A program made the translations under genes and the position numbers. This document shows, one piece after another, positions 15,136 through 25,688 of a stretch of 64,000 bases of DNA (the first letter of the stretch is position 1; each line of letters starts with the position of its first letter). The DNA is from Paenibacillus xylaniclasticus (GTDB lineage: Bacteria; Bacillota; Bacilli; Paenibacillales; Paenibacillaceae). The notes under the pieces are model-generated. The model did no database searches. It was not told the DNA's origin and saw only the letters and a list, made by a program, of their open reading frames with translations. The DNA lies in assembly GCF_004001065.1 (NCBI RefSeq), contig NZ_BIML01000006.1, positions 62,001 through 126,000 of the forward strand. The letters run 5' to 3'.

Positions 15136-16362
15136 CTATCCTTCATTCGCAGCCCTCCGTCCCGCTTGCAAAGGGAAATCCACACGATGATCCGCACCGT
15201 CCCGAATAAACCGCATCTTCTGTTCCCATGTTAAATGGTTTTCGGCGTACCGTCTCATTTCCTGAGAAAAGTTAGGATGACGGCTCGTAATATGCTCGTA
15301 AAACTCAATGATGCTGCCAATATCGATCGCGGACTCGTCAGCAGGCACCTTCTTACGGAATTGAAATGGCTGTGGAAAATCGCTGTCGTTCAAAGCCGTA
15401 ACGAAGGGAACGCCTCTAGCGCAGTATTCTCTAATCTTAATAGAAGTATCTGCGAATACGCCTCTACGATGAAAGCCAAGGTTGCCAATCGCGATGTCCA
15501 TTTCATCAAATAATTGATCCAGCTCCTGGCCAAGCAGTACGCCATGGAACGTGACATAACAGCCTAATCCGTATTGAGCAGTCAAATCCTCCAACGGCTT
15601 TACATTCCCGTTGCCTACCATGTGAATATGAACCTGTTGATTTCTGTCCCGAGCATCGGCTGCGTAATAATTTTTTAACCCTTCAAGCAGACGGTCGTAC
15701 CCATGCCAATAATCGAACGTTGCGACGCATATAAGATTGATTCCGGGATGCTGCTTATGCTCTTTCAACTTAATGCTTCTAGCATTAACGCCGTTCGTCG
15801 TAAAAATAAAACCTTTCCTCTCTAGCCCTTCCTCAGCTGCAATCGCAACATTGTTCGTAAGATATCTGCTAATATAATGGTGCATAATTCTGTAGTACAG
15901 CGTCCTTAGATTGCGGATACGATCCTGAATCTCGGAATAAGTCGGAATCTCCCAATAGACTTTGCGGCGTTGTCTGGAGCAGTACTTCAGAAAGCGCGCA
16001 ACATCCATCGTAATCGGAGAAATATTGCGAATGTAGATCGAATCCGGCTGCTTTTCCTCGATGACTTGCTTAGCGAATTTGAAAAACTGCTTTAACCGAA
16101 GCAGGCTCGACACCTTTTTGGCGAATTTACTGTTATCCTCGTTATACTGGCCTAGCTTCGTATACGCCGCTGTTCGGATCTCCACCAGCTTGTTATCGAT
16201 GACGTCGTACTGTACGACGCAATGGTTTCTTGAAATAATAAGACTCGACTGAACGCCAAGATTGTGAATGGCCAGGCACTGCTGTCTTACTTTATTCAGT
16301 ATGCCTACGATCTCCGACTCTTCTCTCAAAAAGCAGATATATATATTTTTTTTCATATTCAT
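15136..16362 (-). CDS. Glycosyltransferase (GT4-like)
   Basis: A 408-residue GT-B glycosyltransferase. The C-terminal half has 'INLICVATFDYWHGYDRLLEGL', 'HIHMVGNG' and 'DIAIGNLGFHRRGVFADTSIKIREYCARGVPFV', the donor-binding pattern of GT4 enzymes with the Glu in the IREY segment. Its start overlaps the polymerase stop by 4 bp. An ATG two codons in (16356) has slightly better ribosome-site spacing. It acts in the cytoplasm on the lipid-linked repeat unit. The sugar is unknown. Confidence 0.82.
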   Translation of the reverse strand: MNMKKNIYICFLREESEIVGILNKVRQQCLAIHNLGVQSSLIISRNHCVVQYDVIDNKLVEIRTAAYTKLGQYNEDNSKFAKKVSSLLRLKQFFKFAKQVIEEKQPDSIYIRNISPITMDVARFLKYCSRQRRKVYWEIPTYSEIQDRIRNLRTLYYRIMHHYISRYLTNNVAIAAEEGLERKGFIFTTNGVNARSIKLKEHKQHPGINLICVATFDYWHGYDRLLEGLKNYYAADARDRNQQVHIHMVGNGNVKPLEDLTAQYGLGCYVTFHGVLLGQELDQLFDEMDIAIGNLGFHRRGVFADTSIKIREYCARGVPFVTALNDSDFPQPFQFRKKVPADESAIDIGSIIEFYEHITSRHPNFSQEMRRYAENHLTWEQKMRFIRDGADHRVDFPLQAGRRAANEG

Positions 16363-17516
16363 ATCCCTTTAATCTTTAATTTAGTGAAAATCAGAATCCA
16401 CATGACCCAAGAGATTAAAACACCGGGAATAAACATGACATTCTCAGCTCCCGAATAAAACAGGAGAATGATCAACAGCGTCACAATGCCGAGCCTCTTC
16501 TGCCGAATCGAAACGAACAACACCATGAACAAGCTGAACACAAACAGCGCCATTCCGACCAGCCCGAATTGAATGAGATGCGTAACATACCAATTGTCCG
16601 AGAACGTTAAGCCATCAATCATCGTCTTCAAGTCCGACACATTAACGGGAGCGATACCGAACACAACCGCATCATGTTCCTTTAGAATGTTTAGATTGTG
16701 GACAAGGTTTGAATTTCTGCCGCTGGCCTCGTTGAAGAATGCTTCTAAATTAAACTGATACAGCATGACAATGAATCCGGGCACGATCACACCGAAGAAG
16801 ACCGCCAGCTGAATTAATGGGTTCGCCTTTGATAGAACGGAAGAATACAAGCTTAACAGGAAAAACAAAATCGTACCGATGACAGCCGTTCGTGATCCTG
16901 TAGCCAATAAGAACGGCAGCAATAATCCGATCAAGACGGTCCATACGTACCATCTTCCGCAGCCGAGCTTGTTTACGTAATAGATGAGGATAATTTCAAG
17001 AAACAGAAACATACCTGCCGTATTCGGATGCGAGAAGCCGAAATTCGCTCGGCTGTTCCGCTCCCCCGCCAATATCCAGCTGTAATTGTCGATATTAATT
17101 TCATTCATGTTCGTAAGCAAATTCATGATCAGAAGAATACTGTTGCCAAGCAGAATCGTCTTGAGCACAGTCTTATAATTTTCATATTTAATGTAGGAGA
17201 CGGCTGTGCTCAAAGAGAGAATGAAGATCATAAATAATAGGATATAGACGAGATTTTTGATTGGATCATACTTATAAATCGTCTGTCCTATAATCGGGGA
17301 GATCGTATATACACCGACGAGTAAGAATAAGATCACTTTCCCTTCACGACTCATGTCGATAGGTGCTCTATCGAGAAGGAATGCCGCAACCATTAGTATG
17401 TAGGGAACGTATTGAACATAGGACAAGCCCGGAATCATATTAACCAACTGATTAAAGAAGGGCACGCATGCCAGCAATACGAGCATGACCTTACTCTTGG
17501 ATAATGTGAGGTTCAT
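16359..17516 (-). CDS. Wzy-like O-antigen/capsule polymerase
   Basis: A very hydrophobic protein of about 385 residues with ten or more membrane segments and one larger outer loop (around 'AFFNEASGRNSNLVHNLNILKEHD'). It resembles O-antigen polymerases/ligases, whose sequences are poorly conserved. Supporting motifs are 'ERNSRANFGFSHPNTAGMFLFLE' and 'ATGSRTAVIGTILFFLLSLYSS', a family-typical Arg-containing stretch. It should join repeat units outside the membrane. The ATG at 17516 with AGGTGG five nt upstream is preferred over the GTG at 17525. Confidence 0.82.
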   Translation of the reverse strand: MNLTLSKSKVMLVLLACVPFFNQLVNMIPGLSYVQYVPYILMVAAFLLDRAPIDMSREGKVILFLLVGVYTISPIIGQTIYKYDPIKNLVYILLFMIFILSLSTAVSYIKYENYKTVLKTILLGNSILLIMNLLTNMNEINIDNYSWILAGERNSRANFGFSHPNTAGMFLFLEIILIYYVNKLGCGRWYVWTVLIGLLLPFLLATGSRTAVIGTILFFLLSLYSSVLSKANPLIQLAVFFGVIVPGFIVMLYQFNLEAFFNEASGRNSNLVHNLNILKEHDAVVFGIAPVNVSDLKTMIDGLTFSDNWYVTHLIQFGLVGMALFVFSLFMVLFVSIRQKRLGIVTLLIILLFYSGAENVMFIPGVLISWVMWILIFTKLKIKGI

Positions 17517-17540
17517 ATCAGCCACCTAATCCTCGCTTGG

Positions 17541-18107
17541 CTACGCATTTTTCGACCGTGGTTCTCCCTCTATAAAATATTCCTTCTCGCGATACTTTCT
17601 CTCCGCCCATTCCTTCGTATTCATAATGACGCGGGCAGGATTGCCGACCGCTATGCTGTTGCTCGGAATATGGCCTTTCACAACGGAGCAGGCACCAATA
17701 ATTACATTGTCACCGATATAGGTACCCGGCAGCAGCGTACTGCGCGTGCCTACGAAGCTGTTAGCTCCAATATGGATGCCCTTGAGGAACAATTCATCTC
17801 GATCAGGGTCCGGATTGTTCTTGCCGATCGCCTGCAGACCGCGCGCAATGGAGTAATCATGTGTGAGAAGCTGAACCTCGCTGGAGATGACGCAGCCGTC
17901 GCCCAAATGAATGATTGAATAATCGTTTCCATCGAACGTGGCAGTCGTTGCAATATATCGAGGCGTACCTTCAATATCCATCCCATGCTTCTTCAGATGC
18001 TTCGCATATTGTCGCGTATACAGATTCGAATCAAAATGCGCGAGCTTCTTCACATATCCTCTTTCTGCAACCTTCCATGCTTTTTTGATTATTCTGACGA
18101 TGTTCAC
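17541..18107 (-). CDS. Hexapeptide-repeat acyltransferase
   Basis: A 188-residue left-handed beta-helix acyltransferase. The C-terminal two thirds show the hexapeptide pattern ('IHIGANSFVGTRSTLLPGTYIGDNVIIGACSVVKGHIPSNSIAVGNPARVI') that ends in the usual 'GNPARVI' signature. It probably adds acetyl groups to a sugar of the exopolysaccharide. The start overlaps the upstream glycosyltransferase by 4 bp. Confidence 0.85.
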   Translation of the reverse strand: MNIVRIIKKAWKVAERGYVKKLAHFDSNLYTRQYAKHLKKHGMDIEGTPRYIATTATFDGNDYSIIHLGDGCVISSEVQLLTHDYSIARGLQAIGKNNPDPDRDELFLKGIHIGANSFVGTRSTLLPGTYIGDNVIIGACSVVKGHIPSNSIAVGNPARVIMNTKEWAERKYREKEYFIEGEPRSKNA

Positions 18108-19261
18108 TGGACAACCCCTCTTTCGAAAATTCGGTGATACCCGGTATGGCTCACTTTCTTCTCTCCGCTCTTAATGGCATATTGCACAACATTGTTAAAG
18201 GTCCGGTTGAATTCCTCATTCCCTAGCTTGGCATAGCGTTCTACCGCTTCCGCAAATCCGCGAATATTATCGACCTGAAGCACCTCGCCCGCTCCATGCT
18301 GCTGAAGATCCTGCCAAGGCGTCTGGTCGCTGAGCAGCGTATAGCACCCCGCTGACAACGCCTCCTGAATGACGTGTCCGTAATTTTCCCCTAATGTCGG
18401 GAACAAGAACAGGTGATGCTTGCGCAGCGTCTCGACTACTCGGTCGGAATCGACCAGGCCCGCATATTGCCAGCGAATATTCGGAGGCAGTTGTCGCAGT
18501 TCATTCTGGCATTGCTCCCAATAATGCGGATCGTGTACCGGCCCATAGATCGTGAAATCGATATCGCTTCGTACGAGCTTCAGCACTTGAATTGCACCGA
18601 TCAGGTTTTTCTTCGGAGCAATTCTCGATATCCAGACGACCTTCACCCGGCCCTCTTCTTTATGCTTCGCAACAGGCGTTTCGTCCACTTTTCTCGGAAG
18701 ATCCTCAGCGATGACGAAATTGCCGTGTGTTCTTACCTGTGCGCTAATCTCCTTCACTTCCATCTCCGAGGTAGCGGACCAGTAGATGTTCTTGAACATC
18801 CCCAGCATGTTGAACACAATCGTAAACAGTTTCTTCTTCTTATACTTGAGGCGGAACTCCATCGGAGAGAACAAGCCCATTGCAGCGACGAACACTGGCT
18901 TCTTGATCAGTCCGAGCCGCTTCAGCAGCAGTGTTCGGATCGAATAATCGCTGAAGCAGCCGCATACGTACACCAAATCCGCTTCATTGGACAGCTGGCG
19001 AATTGTGCGCAGCGAGAACCCCTTAGGGGGAACATAATAGACGCTTGCTTGCCCAACCCTATTCCAGCCATAGACCGTAATGCCCGGATAAGGCGCTGTA
19101 TCTCCATGATCTCGATCGCAAGTAAGAATACGGAAGTCATACTGATCGCCCAAATAATCAACGAGATTTTTAATCGAACGAACAGGTCCTCCGTCTTTGT
19201 AGCCAGGCAAATATCTGCCCATAATGATTAGAATCTTTCGTTTATCGTTCTTCATCTTCAC
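18104..19261 (-). CDS. Glycosyltransferase (GT4)
   Basis: A 385-residue GT4 enzyme. N-terminal: 'LIIMGRYLPGYKDGGPVRSIKNLVDYLG', the typical acceptor-domain opening. C-terminal: 'VKVVWISRIAPKKNLIGAIQVLKLV', 'DFTIYGPVHDPHYW' and 'LFLFPTLGENYGHVIQEALSAGCYTLLSD', with the conserved E-x7-E donor motif. The GTG at 19261 has AGGAG five nt before it. The ATG at 19255 is an alternative. The donor sugar is unknown. Confidence 0.88.
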   Translation of the reverse strand: MKMKNDKRKILIIMGRYLPGYKDGGPVRSIKNLVDYLGDQYDFRILTCDRDHGDTAPYPGITVYGWNRVGQASVYYVPPKGFSLRTIRQLSNEADLVYVCGCFSDYSIRTLLLKRLGLIKKPVFVAAMGLFSPMEFRLKYKKKKLFTIVFNMLGMFKNIYWSATSEMEVKEISAQVRTHGNFVIAEDLPRKVDETPVAKHKEEGRVKVVWISRIAPKKNLIGAIQVLKLVRSDIDFTIYGPVHDPHYWEQCQNELRQLPPNIRWQYAGLVDSDRVVETLRKHHLFLFPTLGENYGHVIQEALSAGCYTLLSDQTPWQDLQQHGAGEVLQVDNIRGFAEAVERYAKLGNEEFNRTFNNVVQYAIKSGEKKVSHTGYHRIFERGVVQ

Positions 19262-19290
19262 ATAGGCTCCTTGATTATGAATCGAGAGAC

Positions 19291-20199
19291 TTATGCCTTC
19301 AGATCGCCCTGCAGCTGCATCTTACGGTCGAACTTCTCGCATTCATACATCTTGGCGTCAACGAGGAACCGGTACCAGTATGCCTGCAGGAAATGAAATA
19401 TTTTGCCCTCCGGTCCGTCCAGAAAGCCAAGCTTCACATAATACCGGTAAAAAAAATAAAGGTGAGCCCGAAAGAACTTAGGAAGTCCGTAATATCCCTT
19501 GTTCTTGACTACCCTCTTCACCTTAGCCTGCTTGGTTGAAACCCCATTCTCGAGCAGCTTATCCTTCGCGAATGCCTCATCCACTGTCATCTGACGATCA
19601 AGCACTTCACGGTTGCTGTACCAGTTATGCTTATTAATCCACCATTCCAGATCCTTCTGGTTATTGTCAATCAGATCATACTTGAAGTTGACAGTATCCC
19701 CTTCAGACAAAATCATATGCTCATCCATCATCTTTTGCTCGCACATTGCTTTTCCTGTTCGGAAAATTCGCAGCAGCAGCTCAGGATACCGGCCGCCATG
19801 CTTAATCCAGCGCCCCATGAAATGGACTCGTCTTCGGAGTACAACGCCGTTAATATTGCCCGCAAGCTTAGGCAGCTTCGTATTAATCTCCTCCGCCAAA
19901 TCCTCCATTAGCTCCTCGTCGGCGTCCATTCTCATCGACCACTCGGTCGTAATATTCGTCTGGGTCAAGCCCCAGTTCAGCTGAGTAGCGTAATCGACCC
20001 ACGGGTTCTGATAGAAATCAAGTCTGCTGCCGATGGCCTGAAGCTCCCGGTTCAACTCCTCACATATTTGCTCGGTTCTATCATTACTATAGCTGTCCAC
20101 AATAACAAATCGTTTCGCGATGCCGCGAAACGACTCAATACATTTTCTAATGTTCTTCTCTTCATTCTTCGTCAGAATCACGACCGTAAGGTCAACCAT
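19291..20199 (-). CDS. Glycosyltransferase family 2 (WaaE/KdtX-like)
   Basis: A 302-residue GT2 enzyme starting 'MVDLTVVILTKNEEKNIRKCIESF', with the nucleotide-binding Asp in 'VIVDSYSNDRTEQICEE' and the metal-binding acidic cluster in 'WSMRMDADEELMEDLAEEI'. The C-terminal region with 'MGRWIKHGGRYPELLLRIFRTG' is typical of WaaE/KdtX-like members. It is cytoplasmic or membrane-peripheral and adds a sugar to the lipid-linked repeat unit. Confidence 0.88.
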   Translation of the reverse strand: MVDLTVVILTKNEEKNIRKCIESFRGIAKRFVIVDSYSNDRTEQICEELNRELQAIGSRLDFYQNPWVDYATQLNWGLTQTNITTEWSMRMDADEELMEDLAEEINTKLPKLAGNINGVVLRRRVHFMGRWIKHGGRYPELLLRIFRTGKAMCEQKMMDEHMILSEGDTVNFKYDLIDNNQKDLEWWINKHNWYSNREVLDRQMTVDEAFAKDKLLENGVSTKQAKVKRVVKNKGYYGLPKFFRAHLYFFYRYYVKLGFLDGPEGKIFHFLQAYWYRFLVDAKMYECEKFDRKMQLQGDLKA

Positions 20200-20237
20200 G
20201 GCACAGCTTCCTTTCTAACGGATACGTCAGCGGCGGC

Positions 20238-20795
20238 TTAAGGCTGCAGCTTCTTAATCACTTTGGCCGGATTGCCGGCGATTACACAGTTATCCTCGAA
20301 TACACCGCTGACGACGGCGCCGGCGCCAACGACGCAGCCATCGCCCAATACCGTTCCTTTCAGAATTAGGGAGTTGCATCCAATAAAGCAGTTTCTGCCA
20401 ATTGTAATCGGTCGGCTGCCTATTTTCTCTTTAATGTCCAGGTTTCTCGCTTCGATCTCCAAAGGGTGAAAATCGTTGTCCAATATTTTGGCATTGCCGC
20501 CGATATTCGTATTGTCGCCAATCGTAATCGATTTGCGGGCGTAGATCGTCGCTCCGGAGATGCCGACCCGATCTCCAATGACGATTCTTGCCTCCGGCGT
20601 CCTCGTCACGATTATCGTGCGCTGATACAAACCGACCAAATTCGATAAGAACGAGGAATTAATCGTAACCTGATCGCCGATCTTAAGCTCGGCACCAGAC
20701 TTGTTGAAGATGACAGGGACGCCCTTCAACAACAAGCCTTTACCATACTTGACCTTCATGGCGCTAAGCAACAATTTGAACCAATTGCTATTCAT
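20238..20795 (-). CDS. Hexapeptide-repeat acyltransferase
   Basis: A 185-residue left-handed beta-helix transferase with hexapeptide runs ('GDRVGISGATIYARKSITIGDNTNIGGNAKI') and a C-terminal 'ITIGRNCFIGCNSLILKGTVLGDGCVVGAGAVV' block ending 'IAGNPAKVIKKL'. It is similar in role to the acyltransferase gene at 17541-18107 but not a close copy. It probably acetylates the repeat unit. Confidence 0.85.
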   Translation of the reverse strand: MNSNWFKLLLSAMKVKYGKGLLLKGVPVIFNKSGAELKIGDQVTINSSFLSNLVGLYQRTIIVTRTPEARIVIGDRVGISGATIYARKSITIGDNTNIGGNAKILDNDFHPLEIEARNLDIKEKIGSRPITIGRNCFIGCNSLILKGTVLGDGCVVGAGAVVSGVFEDNCVIAGNPAKVIKKLQP

Positions 20796-20810
20796 TTCGC
20801 AGCCCTCATC

Positions 20811-22082
20811 TTAAATAGATAGTGATCGGATCTCTTCTGTATACTTCCGTATCGACACATCCTTCGTCAGGTTAGCAACCAAATAAGCTCTAGCACGCTC
20901 ACTCATCTGAACCAAAGCCTCCGAATCCTTCATCTCCAGAAATTGAGCGATAAGCTGCTCCACTTCTTTGTAATTGCCAGGCTCCGTAACATAACCCGAA
21001 TTCGTCTCTTCAATAATTAAGCGTGCCTCGGAGCCCCGCTCCAGCACGCCTAATATCGGTTTGCCCGCTGCCATAATCCCGTACAGCTTGCTAGGCACAG
21101 ATACACCCTTGATGCCTTTAGCATTAATACACCAATGAACATCGCCAGCATTCAGGCTGTAAACTAAGTCAGCCTTGTCTTGATACGGTATGAAGATGAC
21201 ATTGGACAGCCCGTGCTCCTGCTTATATTGAACGAGCTTCTCGCGAATCGTACCATCCCCTACGAACGCAAACGCAGCATCGTCCCGGTCTTTGAACTTA
21301 GCGATGACAGGCATCAAGTTCTCCAGATCATAATAGAGACCAAGATTCCCTGAGTACATGAAGACAAACTTGTTATCCAATCCATATTTCTGTCTAAACT
21401 CGGCCACCCTGCTGTGATCGCTTGGCAGTGGATAAATTTCGTTCTCATCGATCCAGTTATTAATGAATACATGCCTCGGCACCTTCTTACCTTTGAACCG
21501 TCTCTGCAGCGTATCCATCATATCCCGACCGACGACGATCACTTTATCGGCTCGCTTGCAGCTGAATTTGTCCACACTCAGCATAGCGTTTAGTACCGGC
21601 TTGTTCCGGCTGTAGCCAACGGCAATCGTCTGCTCCGGGTTAAAATCTTGAATGTTGTAAATGTACTGCGCTCGTTTCACCCATTTGCCCCAAACACCAA
21701 GCAAACCTCCCAGTATGGGAGGCTGTGAAATAGAATAAACGAAATTGGCAGGTCCTGCTTTGAAGGTTGCGATGATGGCTCCTAGGAAGTAAGCGATAAT
21801 ATTGCGAATGCGGCTCAGCTTATTACGCTTAGAAAACTCCGGTACGCGAATTCGGATAACTCGGACACCGTTAATTTCTTCCGTATAAAATCTTCTCGTC
21901 TTATACTCAGGCGCAATCTTGCCCGAATAAGATGGAACAACACATATGACCGTTACATCGAACGATTGCAGCATGCCCTCGGCGAGCTCTTTCAGGATCT
22001 GGCCGGTTGAGGCAACGTCCGGATGATAATAATGAGCATAAATCAGTACCCTGCTCTTGGCGGCAGCACGATTCATCTCCAT
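20811..22082 (-). CDS. Glycosyltransferase (GT4, WbuB-like)
   Basis: A GT4 enzyme of about 423 residues. 'RVLIYAHYYHPDVASTGQILKELAEGML' is typical of WbuB-like transferases. The donor half shows 'KFVFMYSGNLGLYYDLENLMPVIAKF', 'AFVGDGTIREKL', 'VIFIPYQDKADL' and 'VPSKLYGIMAAGKPILGVLERGSEARLIIEE'. Next to gmd and fcl, it is a good candidate for the fucosyltransferase, but this is inference. AGGTGA lies about ten nt before the ATG at 22082. The ATG at 22103 opens the frame but has no ribosome site. Confidence 0.86.
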   Translation of the reverse strand: MEMNRAAAKSRVLIYAHYYHPDVASTGQILKELAEGMLQSFDVTVICVVPSYSGKIAPEYKTRRFYTEEINGVRVIRIRVPEFSKRNKLSRIRNIIAYFLGAIIATFKAGPANFVYSISQPPILGGLLGVWGKWVKRAQYIYNIQDFNPEQTIAVGYSRNKPVLNAMLSVDKFSCKRADKVIVVGRDMMDTLQRRFKGKKVPRHVFINNWIDENEIYPLPSDHSRVAEFRQKYGLDNKFVFMYSGNLGLYYDLENLMPVIAKFKDRDDAAFAFVGDGTIREKLVQYKQEHGLSNVIFIPYQDKADLVYSLNAGDVHWCINAKGIKGVSVPSKLYGIMAAGKPILGVLERGSEARLIIEETNSGYVTEPGNYKEVEQLIAQFLEMKDSEALVQMSERARAYLVANLTKDVSIRKYTEEIRSLSI

Positions 22083-22112
22083 ATTGAAGGCTTCACCTCT
22101 CATCTGCTCTGC

Positions 22113-23120
<1,008 letters not shown>

Positions 23121-24059
23121 CTAGATCTTAACCTCTAGTCCATTGCAGTATTGTTCATAGACCGAACGAATGCCGTCCTCCAGCTTCACGGAGGCTTTCC
23201 AGCCAAGCGATTGAATCTTCGTCACATCGACCAGCTTTCTCGGCGTGCCATCAGGTATCGAGGGATTAAACCGCAGCTTGCCGTTATAGCCGACAATACG
23301 TTGTATCAGTTCCGCTAATTCCTTGATTGATATATCCTCACCAACGCCAACATTAATAATCTCGCTATCCTCATAGTTGTTCATCAGGAACAAGCAGGCA
23401 TCAGCGAGATCGTCCGAATGAAGAAACTCGCGGCGCGGCGTTCCAGTACCCCATATTTCCACTTCCGGAGCATCGGAGAGCTTCGCTTCATGAATTTTGC
23501 GAATAAGCGCAGGCAGCACATGAGACGTATTCAGATCAAAATTATCATTCGGGCCATACATGTTCGTCGGCATAGCCGATATGAATCGGGTTCCGTACTG
23601 ACGATTGTATGATTGGCACATCGTAATTCCCGCAATCTTGGCAATCGCATATGGAGCGTTCGTCGGCTCCAGCTCTCCCGTCAGCAAATATTCCTCCTTA
23701 AGCGGCTGCGGAGCGAACTTGGGATAAATACACGTCGATCCGAGGAACAGCAATTTGCGCACCTGATATTCATGTGCCGCATCAATGACATTGGTCTCGA
23801 TTAAGAGATTGTCGCGAATAAAATCTGCAGGATATTCGTTATTCGCCCGAATGCCTCCAACCTTAGCCGCTGCAAGAAATACGTATTCAATCTCTTGCTC
23901 CCGGAACAGCTGGAACACCGCGTCCCGGCCTCTCAAATCGAGCTCCTGACTCGTTCTCGTCACCAGGTTCGTATAACCCCTTTGCTGCAAGGCTCTCAGA
24001 ATCGCTGAACCGACTAACCCGCGATGTCCGGCAACATAAATTTTGGAGTGAAGCTCCAT
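23121..24059 (-). CDS. fcl: GDP-L-fucose synthase
   Basis: A 312-residue SDR (WcaG/Fcl family), an NADPH-dependent epimerase-reductase that turns the gmd product into GDP-L-fucose. Visible: '[23 protein letters not shown]', '[21 protein letters not shown]', '[19 protein letters not shown]', '[11 protein letters not shown]' (YxxxK) and '[13 protein letters not shown]'. It lies directly upstream of gmd in the same operon, so the polymer should contain L-fucose or a derivative. Confidence 0.95.
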   Translation of the reverse strand: MELHSKIYVAGHRGLVGSAILRALQQRGYTNLVTRTSQELDLRGRDAVFQLFREQEIEYVFLAAAKVGGIRANNEYPADFIRDNLLIETNVIDAAHEYQVRKLLFLGSTCIYPKFAPQPLKEEYLLTGELEPTNAPYAIAKIAGITMCQSYNRQYGTRFISAMPTNMYGPNDNFDLNTSHVLPALIRKIHEAKLSDAPEVEIWGTGTPRREFLHSDDLADACLFLMNNYEDSEIINVGVGEDISIKELAELIQRIVGYNGKLRFNPSIPDGTPRKLVDVTKIQSLGWKASVKLEDGIRSVYEQYCNGLEVKI

Positions 24060-24079
24060 ATTTTCACCTCAAATAAGCG

Positions 24080-24772
24080 TTAGTAAGCATTTTTCGAACC
24101 AAAGATAAGCAGTATCGTCCGAAGCATAATTTTAAAATCCAACCAAATGCTGCGCTCCTTTATATAGCGCAGATCGAGCTCTACCATTTGGTCAAAGCTC
24201 AGTTGGCTTCTGCCGCTGACCTGCCACAAGCCGGTGCAGCCCGGAATGACGCTCAATCGTTTCTTATCGTGAGCTGAATATTCTTTTACTTCTCTTGGCA
24301 AAGGTGGACGTGGTCCGACGAGACTCATATCGCCTTTGAGCACATTGACCAGCTGCGGAAGCTCATCGATGCTTGTTTTGCGAATACACCTGCCGATTCG
24401 CGTCACTCGCGGATCATGCTTCATTTTGAACATATGGCCCTCGACCTCGTTCTGGCTCAGTAAGGTCTCGAGCAATTCTTCTGCATTCGATACCATCGAC
24501 CTAAATTTGTACATCCGAAAAGGGATTCCATTTTTTCCCACTCGCTTCTGATGGAAAAAGACCGGGCCGCGAGGGTCCTCCAGCTTGATCAGAATCGCGA
24601 CTCCAATAAACAGGGGCAGCAGGACAAAGATGCCGACTGCAGCCCCAACAATGTCGATCGTTCTCTTCATGATCAGATAAGCTCGAATCCTTTTATCCTG
24701 TTCCAGTGCATGCGCTGAGTAGTAGGCGTTGCTCTCCAATGCGACCTCGACATCATTCCCTTGCGGAGTCAT
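24080..24772 (-). CDS. Priming undecaprenyl-phosphate sugar transferase
   Basis: A 230-residue bacterial sugar transferase, the WbaP/EpsL catalytic domain with a single N-terminal membrane segment ('RTIDIVGAAVGIFVLLPLFIGVAILIKL'). It has the hallmark 'GPVFFHQKRVGKNGIPFRMYKFRSMV', 'KTSIDELPQLVNVLKGDMSLVGPRPPLPREV' and 'LWQVSGRSQLSFDQMVELDL'. It puts the first sugar-phosphate on undecaprenyl phosphate. It is the first intact gene of the operon, 18 bp after the truncated galU. Confidence 0.93.
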   Translation of the reverse strand: MTPQGNDVEVALESNAYYSAHALEQDKRIRAYLIMKRTIDIVGAAVGIFVLLPLFIGVAILIKLEDPRGPVFFHQKRVGKNGIPFRMYKFRSMVSNAEELLETLLSQNEVEGHMFKMKHDPRVTRIGRCIRKTSIDELPQLVNVLKGDMSLVGPRPPLPREVKEYSAHDKKRLSVIPGCTGLWQVSGRSQLSFDQMVELDLRYIKERSIWLDFKIMLRTILLIFGSKNAY

Positions 24773-24790
24773 TATGTTCGTGCCCCTTTC

Positions 24791-25324
24791 CTACCGATCA
24801 AGAATAAATTTGTTCGCTTGTTCACGTTGAACAATTTCATCCAATACCGTAAGTAATGGCGACCGCAGCTCTTTATTCTGAAGCGCAAATTCAAGCACCG
24901 TCGTAATAAATCCTAGCTTCTCCCCGACATCGTAACGTTTGCCGTCGAATTCAAATGCATAGACACCTTCATCCTCATTCAGCTTCTGAATCGCATCGGT
25001 AAGCTGAATTTCACCTCCAGCGCCAAGCTCATGGCGATCTAGAAATTCGAATATACGCGGCGTCAGGACGTATCTTCCCATAATGGCCAGATTAGACGGT
25101 GCACTGCCAAGTGCAGGCTTCTCCACAAACCTTCTGACTTGCACAAGCTTACCTTCCGTATCGATTGGATCTACAATGCCGTAACGATCTGTCTGCTCAA
25201 TCGACACGGCCTGCACCCCAATAACCGATTTCTCTGTCTGTTCGTATTGATCGATTAGCTGGCGGGTGCACGGCACTTCGCTTTGCACAATGTCATCTCC
25301 CAGCAGGACAGCGAATGGAAACAA
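24791..25324 (-). pseudogene. galU: galU fragment, 5' end missing
   Basis: The reading frame encodes the C-terminal 177 or so residues of UTP-glucose-1-phosphate uridylyltransferase (usual length about 290). It starts at '[15 protein letters not shown]' and includes '[14 protein letters not shown]', '[12 protein letters not shown]' and '[16 protein letters not shown]'. The first 110 or so residues, with the GxGTRxLPxTK nucleotide-binding loop, are absent: an in-frame TAA lies two codons before the TTG that opens the frame. The homology stops abruptly near 25318-25322, the mark of a deletion or recombination joint. Such a fragment cannot bind UTP and should be inactive. A full copy may exist elsewhere, since ugd needs UDP-glucose. 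Confidence 0.85.
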
Positions 25325-25482
25325 TGCTTACGAATCCAGTCATTACATTGGACATTCGCGACATTCTATCCCAACTCGGAATTGAAGAATCCAAATGGCA
25401 TGACTTTAACGAGCAGTCGAAACAGAAAGAGAAACAACCAGAGGAAGAAGAGGCCTCTTCATTAGAAGACGACAACAACTAA
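25315..25482 (+). CDS. Short acidic ORF at the galU joint, doubtful
   Basis: A plus-strand frame of 55 residues beginning [18 protein letters not shown] and ending in a strongly acidic, Glu/Asp-rich tail ([15 protein letters not shown]). Its first codons lie in DNA antisense to galU and the rest lies beyond the joint. It may be the 3' remnant of a foreign gene whose 5' part was lost in the same event. A weak AGGA precedes the ATG. Not recognised. It is reported because it marks what was joined to galU. Confidence 0.3.
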   Translation: METMLTNPVITLDIRDILSQLGIEESKWHDFNEQSKQKEKQPEEEEASSLEDDNN

Positions 25483-25688
25483 ATTAATTCATCATTTACT
25501 TCTGCACTCATACATGCAGCAGCCTGATGACCGTATGAATAAAGACGGAGACGAACCGCTAAGGCTCTCTTCGTCTCTTCGCCTACATGTAAGCATAACA
25601 AAAAAGGGTATCCCTAAGCCATAATCATGGCTTTGGGGATACCCTTTTGCTTATTCATCCAACCGGATATGCAATCTATGAGTTACGG
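25325..25688. other. Scar region between galU fragment and gltB
   Basis: 364 bp with no confident gene. It holds the doubtful short ORF, an 8-bp stem-loop (GAGACGAA at 25548-25555 with TTCGTCTC at 25570-25577, no T-run), and the gltB terminator. No IS terminal repeats or target duplications were found by eye. Confidence 0.5.
25602..25648 (-). terminator. Rho-independent terminator of gltB
   Basis: A near-perfect long hairpin: AAAAGGGTATCCC and GGGATACCCTTTT close the base, with AAGCCA/TGGCTT nearer the loop TAATCA. A/T runs on both sides let it work in both directions. It lies about 40 bp past the gltB stop. Confidence 0.9.

Noticed and set aside
18413-19231. 272-residue open frame antisense to a glycosyltransferase gene
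   Set aside because: Shadow of the GT4 gene; no family features and biased composition.
25483-25601. Insertion-sequence ends at the galU scar
   Set aside because: No terminal inverted repeats, transposase frame or target duplication could be seen by eye.
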